Assembly (NCBI GenBank): GCA_034359265.1
Contig: CP136896.1
Coordinates: forward strand, 64,119,501-64,183,500
Length of the DNA stretch: 64,000 nucleotides
Direction of reading: 5' to 3'
Source of the DNA: Canna indica
Lineage: Eukaryota > Streptophyta > Magnoliopsida > Zingiberales > Cannaceae
Made by a program: the position numbers and the translations under genes. Positions 50,719-60,354 of the stretch are shown here, piece after piece. Within the stretch, counting starts at the first letter, position 1, and every line of letters starts with the position of its first letter. A model generated the notes under the pieces. It did no database searches. It was not told the origin of the DNA and worked only from the letters and a program-made list of their open reading frames with translations.

Positions 50719-50815
<97 letters not shown>

Positions 50816-51293
50816 CCACCGCCTACCCGTCGTCGACCGACGACACCACAGCCTCCGTCCTCTCCTCGACCTCCGCGACCGGTCCGACCCACCTCCCACC
50901 GAATGGTGGCCGCCGACCTGCGCGCGACATGGCCGCCCGCGGCTTGGCCGATCGCCACCATTCGGGCTCGGCTGATCCTCTCCTCGCCGACGTCGTCGGA
51001 AAACAAATACGGAAGTAAAGGAGGGGAGAGATCTCCTACCTCGATCCCGCGATTTTGACGACGACGACGAGCTCCACTAGCAACACGACGCATGCCGACT
51101 CCTCCGCCTACAGGTTCCTCCCTCTCCTCTTCTCAATTTCTCTTCACCAGCTCCCTCTCGCCCCCTTCTTAAAACCCTTCAACGACACCTCTCCCTTACC
51201 TCCCTATTACCTTCACCTGCCATCCCCACTCCCCCTGCATTGACTCAAAAAATTTAATTTTTTATTTAATTTTTTTTTATTCTGGATATAACA
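50719..51293 (-). repeat. Truncated 5' LTR of the Ty3/gypsy element
   Basis: It matches 47221-47812 from the microsatellite to the TGTTATATCC terminus. The rest of the LTR is missing, because the (CT)n tract (50719-50813) is fused directly to pol. An assembly collapse at the microsatellite would give the same picture. Confidence 0.85.
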
Positions 51294-51639
51294 AGTTATC
51301 TCTTTTTAAGACATTCTAAGATTAAGTTAAAAGAGTAGTATTGAAATTTTAAGTTTTCTTCCTAACAATACCTAACAAATTAGAAAGCCATTAGTCCTTC
51401 CATACAAAAGAATCATTAATTTTAGTAACTTTGTTAGCTATCTAATGAGCAATCTTATTTCCATCTGAAGCTTCACTTGATTAATCGATCCCGCAATCAA
51501 TTTGATATCAACCTAAGAGGGTTTGCTTGACAATTCTATCTACATGATTTGTTCCGAGTAACTCATAAACTAATTCATTAGAAGAAACAGAGAACTCATT
51601 TGCAAGAATTAGATTTTTTTTGTATAAATAATAATAATT
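51294..51639. other. Short AT-rich spacer
   Basis: Nothing recognised. It starts with the right-hand agtta target duplication of the Ty3/gypsy element. Confidence 0.5.
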
Positions 51640-53005
51640 GGATTTTAGTTTCTATAGTTTTAAAATTTTAATTTTAGTCTTCATACTTTACTTTCGTTTA
51701 GGATTTGGTCTCTATCGTCAAATAAGATTTAAACGGTGCTGACGTGGATAATATGTGCTGACTAGACAATGTTGACGTGGAGCCTGCATGGATCAACTTT
51801 GTAAATTATAAGGACTAAAACTAAAATTTTATAAATTATGGGGACTAAAACCAAAATTTTGTAAACTATAGGGACTAAAATCAAAATTTAATTAATTATT
51901 TTTCCTAATAAATATAAAAAATTACATGATATTTTTTTTAATTTATTTATAAATAACTATAATATTTAAAAATATTAAAATTGAGCAAACTTTATACTGA
52001 TTAAGGTGATTTATTTTGAATTTTATTTTGAAAAGAGTGATGACATATTTATATATTTAGTAGAGGTGAGCATGAGTCGAGACGTCCCGACCGTCCCGGT
52101 TCGGCCCGACCCAAAAAGTCGGGACAAATCCCGTCCCGATTTTGCCGGGACCGGGACAAATATTTTCGTCCCGGTCCTGTCCTGATTTTGAGTCGGGACA
52201 CAAATATGCGTCCCGGTTCCAGTCCCGAATATGAAGCATCTCGATTTTATCCCGCTCCAAAAAATTCGGAATCGGGACCAGGACGTCCCAAATTTATTAA
52301 TATTAGTTTTTTAATAAAATAAAAACAATATCTTCGTTAAAATAATTAATATTTTTTTCTTAAAAGATAATATTATATATTTAATATTACTTATATTATA
52401 AATCGGGCTGGGACGGGACAATCTTGATTTTTTTTTGTATCCTCCCGATTTTTAATCAGGACAGACATATTTATCCCGGTCCCGTCCCAATTTTAAACCG
52501 GGATGGAATTTGTCCCGACTTTTCGGGTCGGGTCGGACCGGGACGGTCGGGATATCCCGACCCGTGCTCACCCATACTAAATATATAAACACGACAATAC
52601 TCTTTTCAAAATAAATCACATTAATCGGTAAAAAGTTTGCTCAATTTTAATATTTTTAAATATTATAGTTATTTATAAATAAATTAAAAAAATATCATGT
52701 AATTTTTTATATTTATTAGGAAAAATAATTAATTAAATTTTGATTTTAGTCCCTATAGTTTACAAAATTTTGGTTTTAGTCCCCATAATTTATAAAATTT
52801 TAGTTTTAGTCCTTATAATTTACAAAGTTGATCCATGCAGGCTCCACGTCAACATTGTCCAGTCAGCACATATTATCCACGTCAGCACCGTTTAAATCTT
52901 ATTTGACGATAGGGACCAAATCCTAAACGAAAGTAAAGTATGAAGACTAAAATTAAAATTTTAAAACTATAGAAACTAAAATCAAAATCGGAGGAAACGG
53001 TGGGG
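51640..53005. mobile_element. Foldback (large inverted repeat) element, 1.37 kb
   Basis: The left arm (about 51640-52070) and right arm (about 52575-53005) are reverse complements over more than 400 bp with few differences. Examples: 'acggtgctgacgtggataat' against 'attatccacgtcagcaccgt', and 'tgcatggatcaactttg' against 'caaagttgatccatgca'. Left-arm differences include a duplicated 'gaattttattttg' at about 52017-52030. The loop is itself an inverted-repeat element (52068-52578). Several 'ggactaaaa(c/t)caaaattt' units repeat within each arm. No coding frame. Outer borders are approximate and no target duplication is assigned. Confidence 0.85.
52068..52578. mobile_element. hAT-like MITE at the centre of the foldback
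   Basis: The left end tagaggtgagcatgagtcg and the reverse complement of the right end, tatgggtgagcacgggtcgg, resemble hAT termini (TAGGGGTGAGCA-like). Subterminal motifs 'gtcccgac', 'cgggac' and 'tcccggtc' are densely repeated on both sides, with an AT-rich centre. The flanks (atatttag and ctaaatat) are inverted rather than direct, because the surrounding arms continue the palindrome. Confidence 0.65.
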
Positions 53006-53249
53006 ATCAAAAGTATGATTTTCCCTAATTATAATAATATCGTATTAATTAATGTAATGATAATATTACAAATGTTATATAATTATATAAATAAACTAAG
53101 TAACTTAGTGTTATTATATTGTATAAATTAAGCATATATAAACTTTTATATATTTTAAAATATATTAGAAATCCAAAATCAACATACAAATTGTATTAAT
53201 TTATCCGTGCCAACTATGTACATGGACAATTATATAAAATAGAGACCTC
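53006..53249. other. AT-rich spacer before the hAT transposon
   Basis: No gene or element recognised. Confidence 0.5.
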
Positions 53250-53257
53250 ATCATATC
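53250..53257. repeat. 8-bp target-site duplication (left) of the hAT transposon
   Basis: atcatatc, repeated exactly at 58214-58221 on the other side of the element. Confidence 0.95.
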
Positions 53258-53701
53258 TAGGGCTGACAATTTTATCCGTATTCGCCAACTAAAAACCGCA
53301 TTCGTACTGTATCCGATCCGTATCCGCAAGTAAAAACAAATATGGATCTGAAAATTTCATATCCGCGCGGATACGGTGCGGATATGGATTTGTCTGTGTA
53401 TCCGCACCGTATCCGCACCGCCTATCCGCCTCATTTTAATTACTATTTTACCTATATATATATATAATACATATTAAGGGGCCAAGGGCGATATTGTAAT
53501 TTTATATCTAATATATATATATATATATATTATATCAAACATTTAGCATCTGCCTTCGCCCCTTCTCTTCCACTTGCCCTAAATCTTTCACCCGTGAGGC
53601 CGTGACCCGCCGCTTCATGCCTTCATCCATTCGCTGATTCGCCCGCTGCTTTCACGAAGACACACCACCGTCCACCGAGGCACCGACACTCCGACACTCC
53701 G

Positions 53702-54034
53702 ACACACACGGGCACACGGCGACTCGGCGACAGTCCGCAGTCCGCTTCATCACTGCTCGCCCCTTTCACGCCGATCGCCGCACGCCCGCACCATATCTGC
53801 CCTAGTGCATCACTCGGGGACTCGGCGACAGTCCGCAGTCCGCTTCATCAGTCATCACTGCTCGCCCCTTTCACGCCGATCGCTGCACGCCCGCACCATA
53901 TCTGCCCTAGTGCATCACTCGGCGACTCGGCGACAGTCCGCAGTCCGCTTCATCAGTCATCACTGCTCGCCCCTTTCACGCCGATCGCCGCACGCCCGCA
54001 CCATATCTGCCCTAGTGCATCACTCGGCGACTCG
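53702..54034. repeat. 105-bp tandem repeat, about 3.2 units, in the hAT 5' region
   Basis: Units start at 53807, 53912 and 54017 (gcatcactcgg...), with a partial unit before 53807. Each contains 'gcgacagtccgcagtccgc', 'ctcgcccctttcacgccgat' and 'ccgcaccatatctgccctag'. It lies between the left terminus and the transposase, where the promoter/5' UTR would be. The open frame across it is periodic and not a gene. Confidence 0.88.
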
Positions 54035-54116
54035 GCGTCTCCCTTCTCTGCATGCAGCCGACAGCCGCAGGCCCGCAGCACGAGTTCGTCACTCGTCTCC
54101 CTTCTCTGCCGACAGC

Positions 54117-54819
54117 CGACAGCCGCATGTTAAGTGAGTTGAATCCAAATATCATGTTATTGAATTGCATGTTAAGTTATTTCCTTCATGTTATTGAATT
54201 GAAATGTTAAGCTTTGAAAACTACATTCATGTTAAGTAGCATGAAGACTCACAGTCCCTGTTAGGTTTCTAGCTAGAATGAAGAGGTCCAGAGGACCTTG
54301 AGCAGTGAGCTCAGAGATGATGCACAACTTCATTCTTGATTTAAGAGGTTCGGTCCTGCAGCACCATAGACCTTTTTCTCATTTTCATCCCACCTTCAGC
54401 TGTAGCTTTTTTTGATGGATGGTAGGGGGAAAGTGCCCATCAATGATGATCTCATTTTCATTACCTCTTTCTCTGTACTTCCATGGCCAACAATTCCAAT
54501 TGGGTCGGTTTCATCTGTCAATTTAAGAGAGCGACCTAGATAGCCCTCGCGTGCTTGAATGACTTGTCCAGCATTCAAATATGTTGAGGGAAAACCCTTT
54601 TGGACATGCGTCCTTGTCTACTTTGCAAACTTCACTTCGTTGTATCTGTTCAGGTCCCTGTGCTGGCGCATTACACCCAACTGCCCGACAGCCGCATGTT
54701 AAGTGAGTTGAATCCAAATATCATGTTATTGAATTGTATGTTAAGTACTTAAGTTATTTCCTTCATGTTATTGAATTGAAATGTTAAGCTTTGAAAACTA
54801 CCTTCATGTTAAGTAGCAT
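54117..54819. repeat. Direct repeats (~127-134 bp) flanking a 443-bp foreign insert
   Basis: Copy 1 (54117-54242) and copy 2 (54686-54819) both run from cgacagccgcatgttaag to gttaagtagcat. They differ by a few substitutions and an 8-bp insertion in copy 2. The 54243-54685 sequence between them has a different composition. It has a minus-strand open frame of 60 codons (GQVIQAREGYLGRSLKLTDE...) that I do not recognise, ending in a TGA followed by UTR-like sequence. Confidence 0.8.
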
Positions 54820-54896
54820 TTGAATTGCAGCATAAATTATTTCCTTATTTAGAGATGATTAAATAAATATCATGTTTATTCCTTTATGTAGAAGAT

Positions 54897-56980
54897 ATGG
54901 GTGATACTATTAATAATATTGAGAATCCAAATGAACAAGAAACCCCTCATGTGGGTATAGTCGGTTCAAATGAATCTCTTCCTACAGTCCAATCTGTGGA
55001 CAAGTCATCTCCTAATGTCCAATCTGTGGACGATTCAGACTCTTCTACCAAGAAGAAAATTACTTCTCCTATGTGGGCTCATTTCAAAAGAGAAAAAATA
55101 GATGGAGTTTGGAAAGCAATTTGTATTTATTGCAATAAAAAATTAGGTGGTGGAGGGAAAAGTGGCACATCAAATTTACACGAGCATTATAAAAGATGTG
55201 CTAAGAGATCGACACAAGATATTCGGCAAATGGTGCTCACTAGGAATGAGAACACGGTAGAAGGAAAGTCAAAGATTCAAAATTATATTTTTGATCAAAC
55301 TGTGAGTAGAAAAGAACTTGCCAATATGATAATTATTCACGAGTATTCATTGTCAATAGTTGATCATAATTATTTTAGAAGATATTCACATAGCCTCAAA
55401 CCTTCATTTAACATACCAACTCGAAACACTTTGAGAGCTGACATCATGAAGATTTATAATGAGTACAAGAGCAAAATAATGGAGGCTTTGGAAAGTAATA
55501 TGGGAAGAGTTGCAATTACAACAGATATGTGGACATCTGATCATCAAATGAAAGGGTACATGGCTGTTACAACACATTACATTGATGATGAGTGGCGATT
55601 GCAAAATCGCTTAATCAGGTATATTTTATTTATTGCAAAAGAAATTTTATTATGAAAAATGTCATATTTATATTTATATAGTGTTTATTTATGTTTTAGG
55701 TTTTGTTATGTTCCTGCCCCTCACACTAAAGAGGTGATTACAGATGTTCTAATGGATTATTTTCTGAAATGGAATATTGATAGGAAGTTGTCTACACTTA
55801 CAGTTGATAATTGTTCTGTGAACGATAGTGTGATTCAGCTTTTAAAAGATAGGATTTCTGCTACAACAATGATATTGGAAGGAGAGTTTTTTCACAAGCG
55901 ATGTGGAGCACATATATTGAACTTGATTGTGAAAGATGGTTTGGACATTATTGGCTCTGCTATCAGTAACATACGAGAGAGTGTAGTTTATTGGACAGCT
56001 ACACCAAAAAGGCAAGAGAGGTTTGAGGAGGCAGCACGACAATTAAAGATTTGTGTTACAAGAAAATTAAGTCAAGATGTAAAAACAAGATGGAATTCTA
56101 CATACTTGATGCTTGTGTCCGCATTGCCATATAAAGATGTTTTCACTCGTTTGAAGACTCGTGAGCCAAAGTATAAAAATTTGCCATCTGATTACGAGTG
56201 GAAAATGGCGAAAGAAGTTTGTGATAAACTCAAGATTTTTCATGATGTCACAGAGTTATTTTCTGGAAGAGAATATTCTACGGCCAATATTTATTTTCCA
56301 AAGGTTTGTGAGATCAAGATGGCACTTAAGGAATGGATCAATGGCGATAATCAAACATTTTCTTTGATGGCTACAAAGATGATGGATAAATTTGAGAAAT
56401 ATTGGAAGGTGATTCATGGTGTGATGGGAGTTGCAGCATTATTGGATCCAAGATATAAGATGGACCTCATTGAATACTATTATGACATGTTATACGGCGA
56501 TGAAAGTTTTTTTGAAGTTGAAAGAGTTAGAAATATTGCAAGAAACTTGGTTGATGAATATAATGCAAGAATGACAACTGAAAGTGAGAGAGACCTTTAA
56601 GACCATCTTCTCAAGTAGTTGGTTCTAGTAAGACTGACCTTCAATTTGGTGTTGGTTATGATGAGTTTCTTAGTAAAAAGAGAAAACGCACTAGGAATGA
56701 TTTGGATATATATTTGGAGGAAGATGTGTTGCCAAGAACTAGTAGCAGTGACATTTTAACTTGGTGGAAATCAAATGGTGCAAAATTTTCTATTTTACAA
56801 GCAATTGCTCGAGACATATTAAGTATTCCTGTATCTACAGTTGCTTCTGAGTCTACATTTAGTACCGGTGGACGATTGGTGAGCCCACAACGTAGTAGCC
56901 TTCATCCAGAAACCGTGGAAGCATTAACTTGTACTCAAAATTGGTTGTCAAGTATATTTAAAGAAGGTATATATAGTTAG
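54897..56980 (+). pseudogene. hAT-family transposase (two exons, one frameshift)
   Basis: Exon 1 is 54897-55618 and exon 2 starts at 55700 (AG|G, phase 2). The start ATG at 54897 follows AT-rich leader sequence. An N-terminal BED-type zinc finger spans about residues 58-101 (Cys76, Cys79, His95/97, Cys101). The RNase H-like catalytic core follows: ITTDMWTSDHQMKGYMAVT, LTVDNCSVNDSVIQLL, HKRCGAHILNLIVKDGL, DVKTRWNSTYLML, AALLDPRYKM. At about 56590-56600 a one-frame shift in a GA-rich run creates a TAA at 56598-56600. The downstream frame resumes with RPSSQVVGSS and holds the C-terminal dimerisation region (DILTWWKSNGAKFSILQAIA, VASESTFSTGGRLVSP, TVEALTCTQNWL). It resembles plant RICESLEEPER/Ac-like transposases. 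A longer C-terminus through a splice at gaag|gtatat is possible. Confidence 0.9.
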
Positions 56981-58213
56981 TTTATTTGTTCTTTTAATTC
57001 ATTTCATGATTCTTTCAGGCCTTACTTCTAAATGCTAGCTTAAGAATCAAGCATCCTCTTTGTATGCCCACTACAAAGTGCCTTGACCATCTCTGTTCAG
57101 CTTTCAAGCATCCTCTTTGTATGCCCACTACATGTTTACAAGCAATTGAAAGCATAATTCCACTTCAAGTAAATTTTTTTTATGATTAGTTCATTTATAT
57201 CATTTATTTATTTTCTTATAGGTTCTACTTCAAATGTTGCCAAAGTGTTTGAAGAAATAGAAGAGGATGACAGTGTAGGGATGAATGAATCTTACATGAT
57301 GATAATTGCATACATAATTTTTGTTGAATTGTATTATTTTAATATGTGTTATATATTTGGATTTTGTTTCTAATTTGTAGGATTGAAGAACAATGAAGAG
57401 AACATGGTGTGAGAACTTTGGAAGAGCATTTATTGAATTTTGAAGTACTTTATTGAATTGTTGTTGAATTCTGATTTATATATGTTGTAGCTAGATGTAT
57501 TATGGGATTTAAGCATGCTAAAACTATGGTGGTTGATTTGATGTAACTTGTTTCAAATTAGGACTCTTGTTTGTGGCTGAGATTTATGGCTGCTAAAAGC
57601 CTAAAACTATGGTGGTTGAATTGTTGTATGTTGTATTGTTGTAGGCTTGTAGCTAATTTTAAATTTCTCAAATGATTTGAAGTATTATGGACTTATGGTT
57701 TGTTCAAATTATAAATTGATGGTGGTGTATGTTGTAGCTATTTAGAATTTTAGATGTTAGTAATTACTCATATTATAAAATTTTTTAGCTAGTATCAGAT
57801 TGCTATTTAGAATCTTAGATGATTTATGATGATTTATGTATTTAAAAATTTTAGATTTCTATTTATCAGATTGCTATTATAAATTTTAGATTGCTATTTA
57901 TCAGATTGCTATTATAAATTTTAGATGATTTATGTATCTTTATGTATTTAAAATATATTACATACTTATTTTGGATCAATAAACAGGGTATTTATTGATT
58001 TTTAAATTAAATATATTATTTTAATATATTTTTTAAATACAGATGCGGATATGGATACGGTGCGGATATTCGTATTTGAAGCGGTGCATATATGGATATT
58101 CATATTCATATCCGTGGCGGATACGGTGCGGATAGGGATATACGGATATGAGGTGCGGATGCGGATGCAGATAATGTACTATCCGCACCGTATCCGATCC
58201 GTTGCCAGCCCTA

Positions 58214-58221
58214 ATCATATC
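58214..58221. repeat. 8-bp target-site duplication (right) of the hAT transposon
   Basis: atcatatc, identical to 53250-53257. Confidence 0.95.
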
Positions 58222-58404
58222 GGAGTGTCATATATAGTTTGAGCTAAATCGGCTAACAAGTTTCAGCATTGCATTTTCACATTGTAACATAGTAGAGCAG
58301 TCAAAATAGTTCATGGTCATTTATTTTGTACAGAACTATAAATAATACTTTTCAATTATATAATATTCTAAGTTATATTTAAAATGTTTTTTATTTTTTA
58401 TAAA

Positions 58405-59835
58405 TTTTTTTGACAAATTTAACTCATACTTTGACGAAATTAACAAATCTAACTCATTTTTTAATTTGCATCAATTATAACCCGTACTTACGAATTTACA
58501 TCAATTCTAACATTTCGTCTACTTGCTGTTAATCGCCCTGTTAGTTGCTGATGTAGCATCCTAGTCAGCAACTTGATTTATATACTGAACTTATCACGTC
58601 AGCCTATTCCAAAAGAATAAAAAAAATATAAATTAAATTGATTTTTTTTGGAAAAATTGATAAATCTAACCCATAATTTAACGAAATTAACAAATCTAAC
58701 TCACTTTTTAATTTGCATCAATTATAATCCATACTTACGAATTTACATCAATTCTAACCTCTTGTCTACTTGCTGTTAATCGTCCCTTTAGTTGTTGACA
58801 TGACATCCTAATCAGCAACTTAGTTTATATTTTTTAACCTGAACTTGCCACGTTATTCTAAATGAATAAAAAAAATATAAACCAAGTTGATTTTTTTTAA
58901 TCCGAACTTGCCACGTCAACCTATTAGTGTGTGGCCAGAGCCACCAGCACCATGACCACCCCCAGCGATGCGCCGGGGGCACTTTCGTTTCCCGGCGCTG
59001 AAGGGCAAGATCTTGAAGTTAGGCTTGTGGCTTATTTCCACTCTTTGCTACTCGCCTTCACCCTCCGTTGGCAGCAGGTGCCGCTCCAGTCGGAACTTGT
59101 CGATGTCGGCATTGCGCGTGTAGGGTGAAGGCGACATCGGCGAGTTCCGACCGGAGCAGCACCTGCTGCCGATGAAGGGTGAAGGCGAGTAGCATAGAGT
59201 GAAAATAAGCCATATGCCTGACTTCAAGATCTTGCCCTTCAGCGTCGGGAAGCGGAAGTGCCCCGGCTCATCGATGGGGGTGGTCATGGTGCTGGTGGCT
59301 CTGGCCATGCACCAATAGGCTGATGTGGCAAGTTCGAATTAAAAAAATTCAACTTAGTTTATATATTTTTTTATTCTTTTGGAATAGACTGACATGACAA
59401 GTTCAGGTTAAAAAAATCTAAACTAAGTTGCTGATTAGGATGCCACGTCAACAACTAACGGGACGATTAACAACAAGTAGACGAGAGGTTAGAATTGATG
59501 TAAATTCGTAAGTACATGTTATAATTGATGCAAATTAAAAGACATATTAGATTTGTTAATTTCGTCAAAGTATGGGTTAGATTTATCAATTTTAAAATCA
59601 ACTTAGTATATATATATATTTGGAATAGGGCTGACGTGGCAAGTTCAGGTTAAAAAAATATAAACTAAGTTGCTGACTAGGATGACATGTCAGCAACTAA
59701 CGGGGCGATTAACAATAAGTAGACGGGAGGGTAGAATTGATGTAAATTCATAAGTACAGGTTATAATTGATGCAAATTAAAAGATGAGTTAGATTTGTTA
59801 ATTTCATCAAAGTATGAGTTAGATTTGTCAATTTT
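58405..59835. mobile_element. Foldback element with duplicated arms and a GC-rich hairpin core
   Basis: The layout is A-A'-core-A'(inverted)-A(inverted). The left side has two tandem related blocks (about 58405-58630 and 58655-58925), each running from 'gacaaatttaactcatac'-type sequence to 'gaacttgccacgtca'. The right side has the inverted counterparts (about 59312-59590 and 59595-59835). The centre (58931-59310) is a separate GC-rich inverted repeat. No transposase. Borders are approximate and no target duplication is assigned. Confidence 0.85.
58931..59310. repeat. GC-rich inverted repeat (arms ~175 bp) at the foldback core
   Basis: The arms 58934-59110 and 59128-59306 are reverse complements, interrupted by scattered mismatches, around a loop of about 20 bp near 59119. 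In both outer-to-inner directions the arms read as a similar peptide start (ARATSTMTTP followed by ...PG...FP...KGKILK). This suggests a captured piece of coding sequence that was then duplicated in inverted orientation. The source gene was not recognised. Confidence 0.8.
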
Positions 59836-59875
59836 CTCTTTCTTATATTCTAACTTGACAATGTTAAATAAAATA

Positions 59876-60349
59876 AAGGAAAAATGTGCAAAAATACCCC
59901 TAACGTTTTCTCACGGGTACTAAAATATTCATAATTTTTTTTTATCAAAATGCCTCTTACGTCATGGAATTGGGTACAAAAATGACTCTATATGTAAACG
60001 ATGTTAATGGAGGGATAACGGAGCTGACATGGCTAATGACGGGGACTGATGATGTGGACATGTGGCACACATGCAAATCAAGACATTTTCTCACGGGTAC
60101 TAAAATATCCCTAATGTATTCTATACCCCTAACGTTTTCTATACTCCTAACGTTTGTTTTGGAGCTAAAATACCATTGAGGTTATTGAAAATAGTACAAA
60201 AATGACACCCAAGTTAACTTCTGTTATGTGAGACTTAACGAAAATTTCGTGAATGCTGATTGGATTACACGTGGCACACATGCAGAGAGCAAATTGTCAC
60301 GCAAGCGACATGTAAGATGCAATGTAGGGGTAAGCAAAAAAAAAAATCA
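59876..60349. other. Decayed repeat with 'aaaatacccctaacgtttt' motifs
   Basis: Several copies of 'cccctaacgttttctcacgg' and 'actaaaatat(t/c)c' occur between 59897 and 60150, with 'ggtacaaaaatgac' near 59973 and 'agtacaaaaatgac' near 60194. It looks like a degraded non-coding repeat; no ends defined. No gene. Confidence 0.45.
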
Positions 60350-60354
60350 AAAGT

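Larger units (their letters stand above)
45376..51293 (-). mobile_element. Internally deleted Tekay/Del-like Ty3/gypsy LTR retrotransposon
   Basis: The element lies in minus orientation. It begins TGTTATATCC at 51293 and ends ...GGGGCGTGACA at 45376, between agtta target duplications. Present: a truncated 5' LTR, pol from the end of the protease/RT linker through integrase and a chromodomain-like tail, a polypurine tract (47825-47813, AAGATAGGGAGGA) and a full 3' LTR of about 2.4 kb. Missing: about 1.8 kb of the 5' LTR, the primer-binding site, gag, protease and the extreme RT N-terminus. The junction falls in the (CT)n tract at 50719-50813. The shared part of the LTRs differs at about 19 substitutions in ~470 bp by eye (around 4%), plus a 14-bp indel. 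Clade assignment rests on LTR length and pol motifs. Confidence 0.9.
53258..58213 (+). mobile_element. Near-intact autonomous-type hAT transposon (4,956 bp)
   Basis: The termini are TAGGGCTGACAA and, in reverse complement at the right, TAGGGCTGGCAA, i.e. 11 of 12 bases, between perfect 8-bp target duplications. Subterminal regions (about 53290-53430 and 58038-58200) are crowded with 'tatccgcaccg/cggtgcggata' units on both strands, the sort of motif bound by hAT transposases. The interior carries a 105-bp GC-rich tandem array (53702-54034), a 443-bp unrelated insert between direct repeats (54117-54819), a two-exon transposase (54897-56980) and possible extra 3' exons near 57223-57295 and 57382-57410. 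One frameshift breaks the transposase as read here. The exact target duplication and the limited damage indicate a fairly young insertion. Confidence 0.95.

Noticed and set aside
50492..51058. 188-codon plus-strand frame with Ser-Leu run
   Set aside because: Antisense shadow of pol fused to the microsatellite and LTR.
53805..54137. 110-codon frame in the hAT 5' region
   Set aside because: Periodic translation of a 105-bp tandem repeat.
58931..59128. Possible small gene (plus and minus copies)
   Set aside because: Both copies lie in an inverted repeat and neither extends into a complete or family-like protein; kept as a hairpin finding instead.
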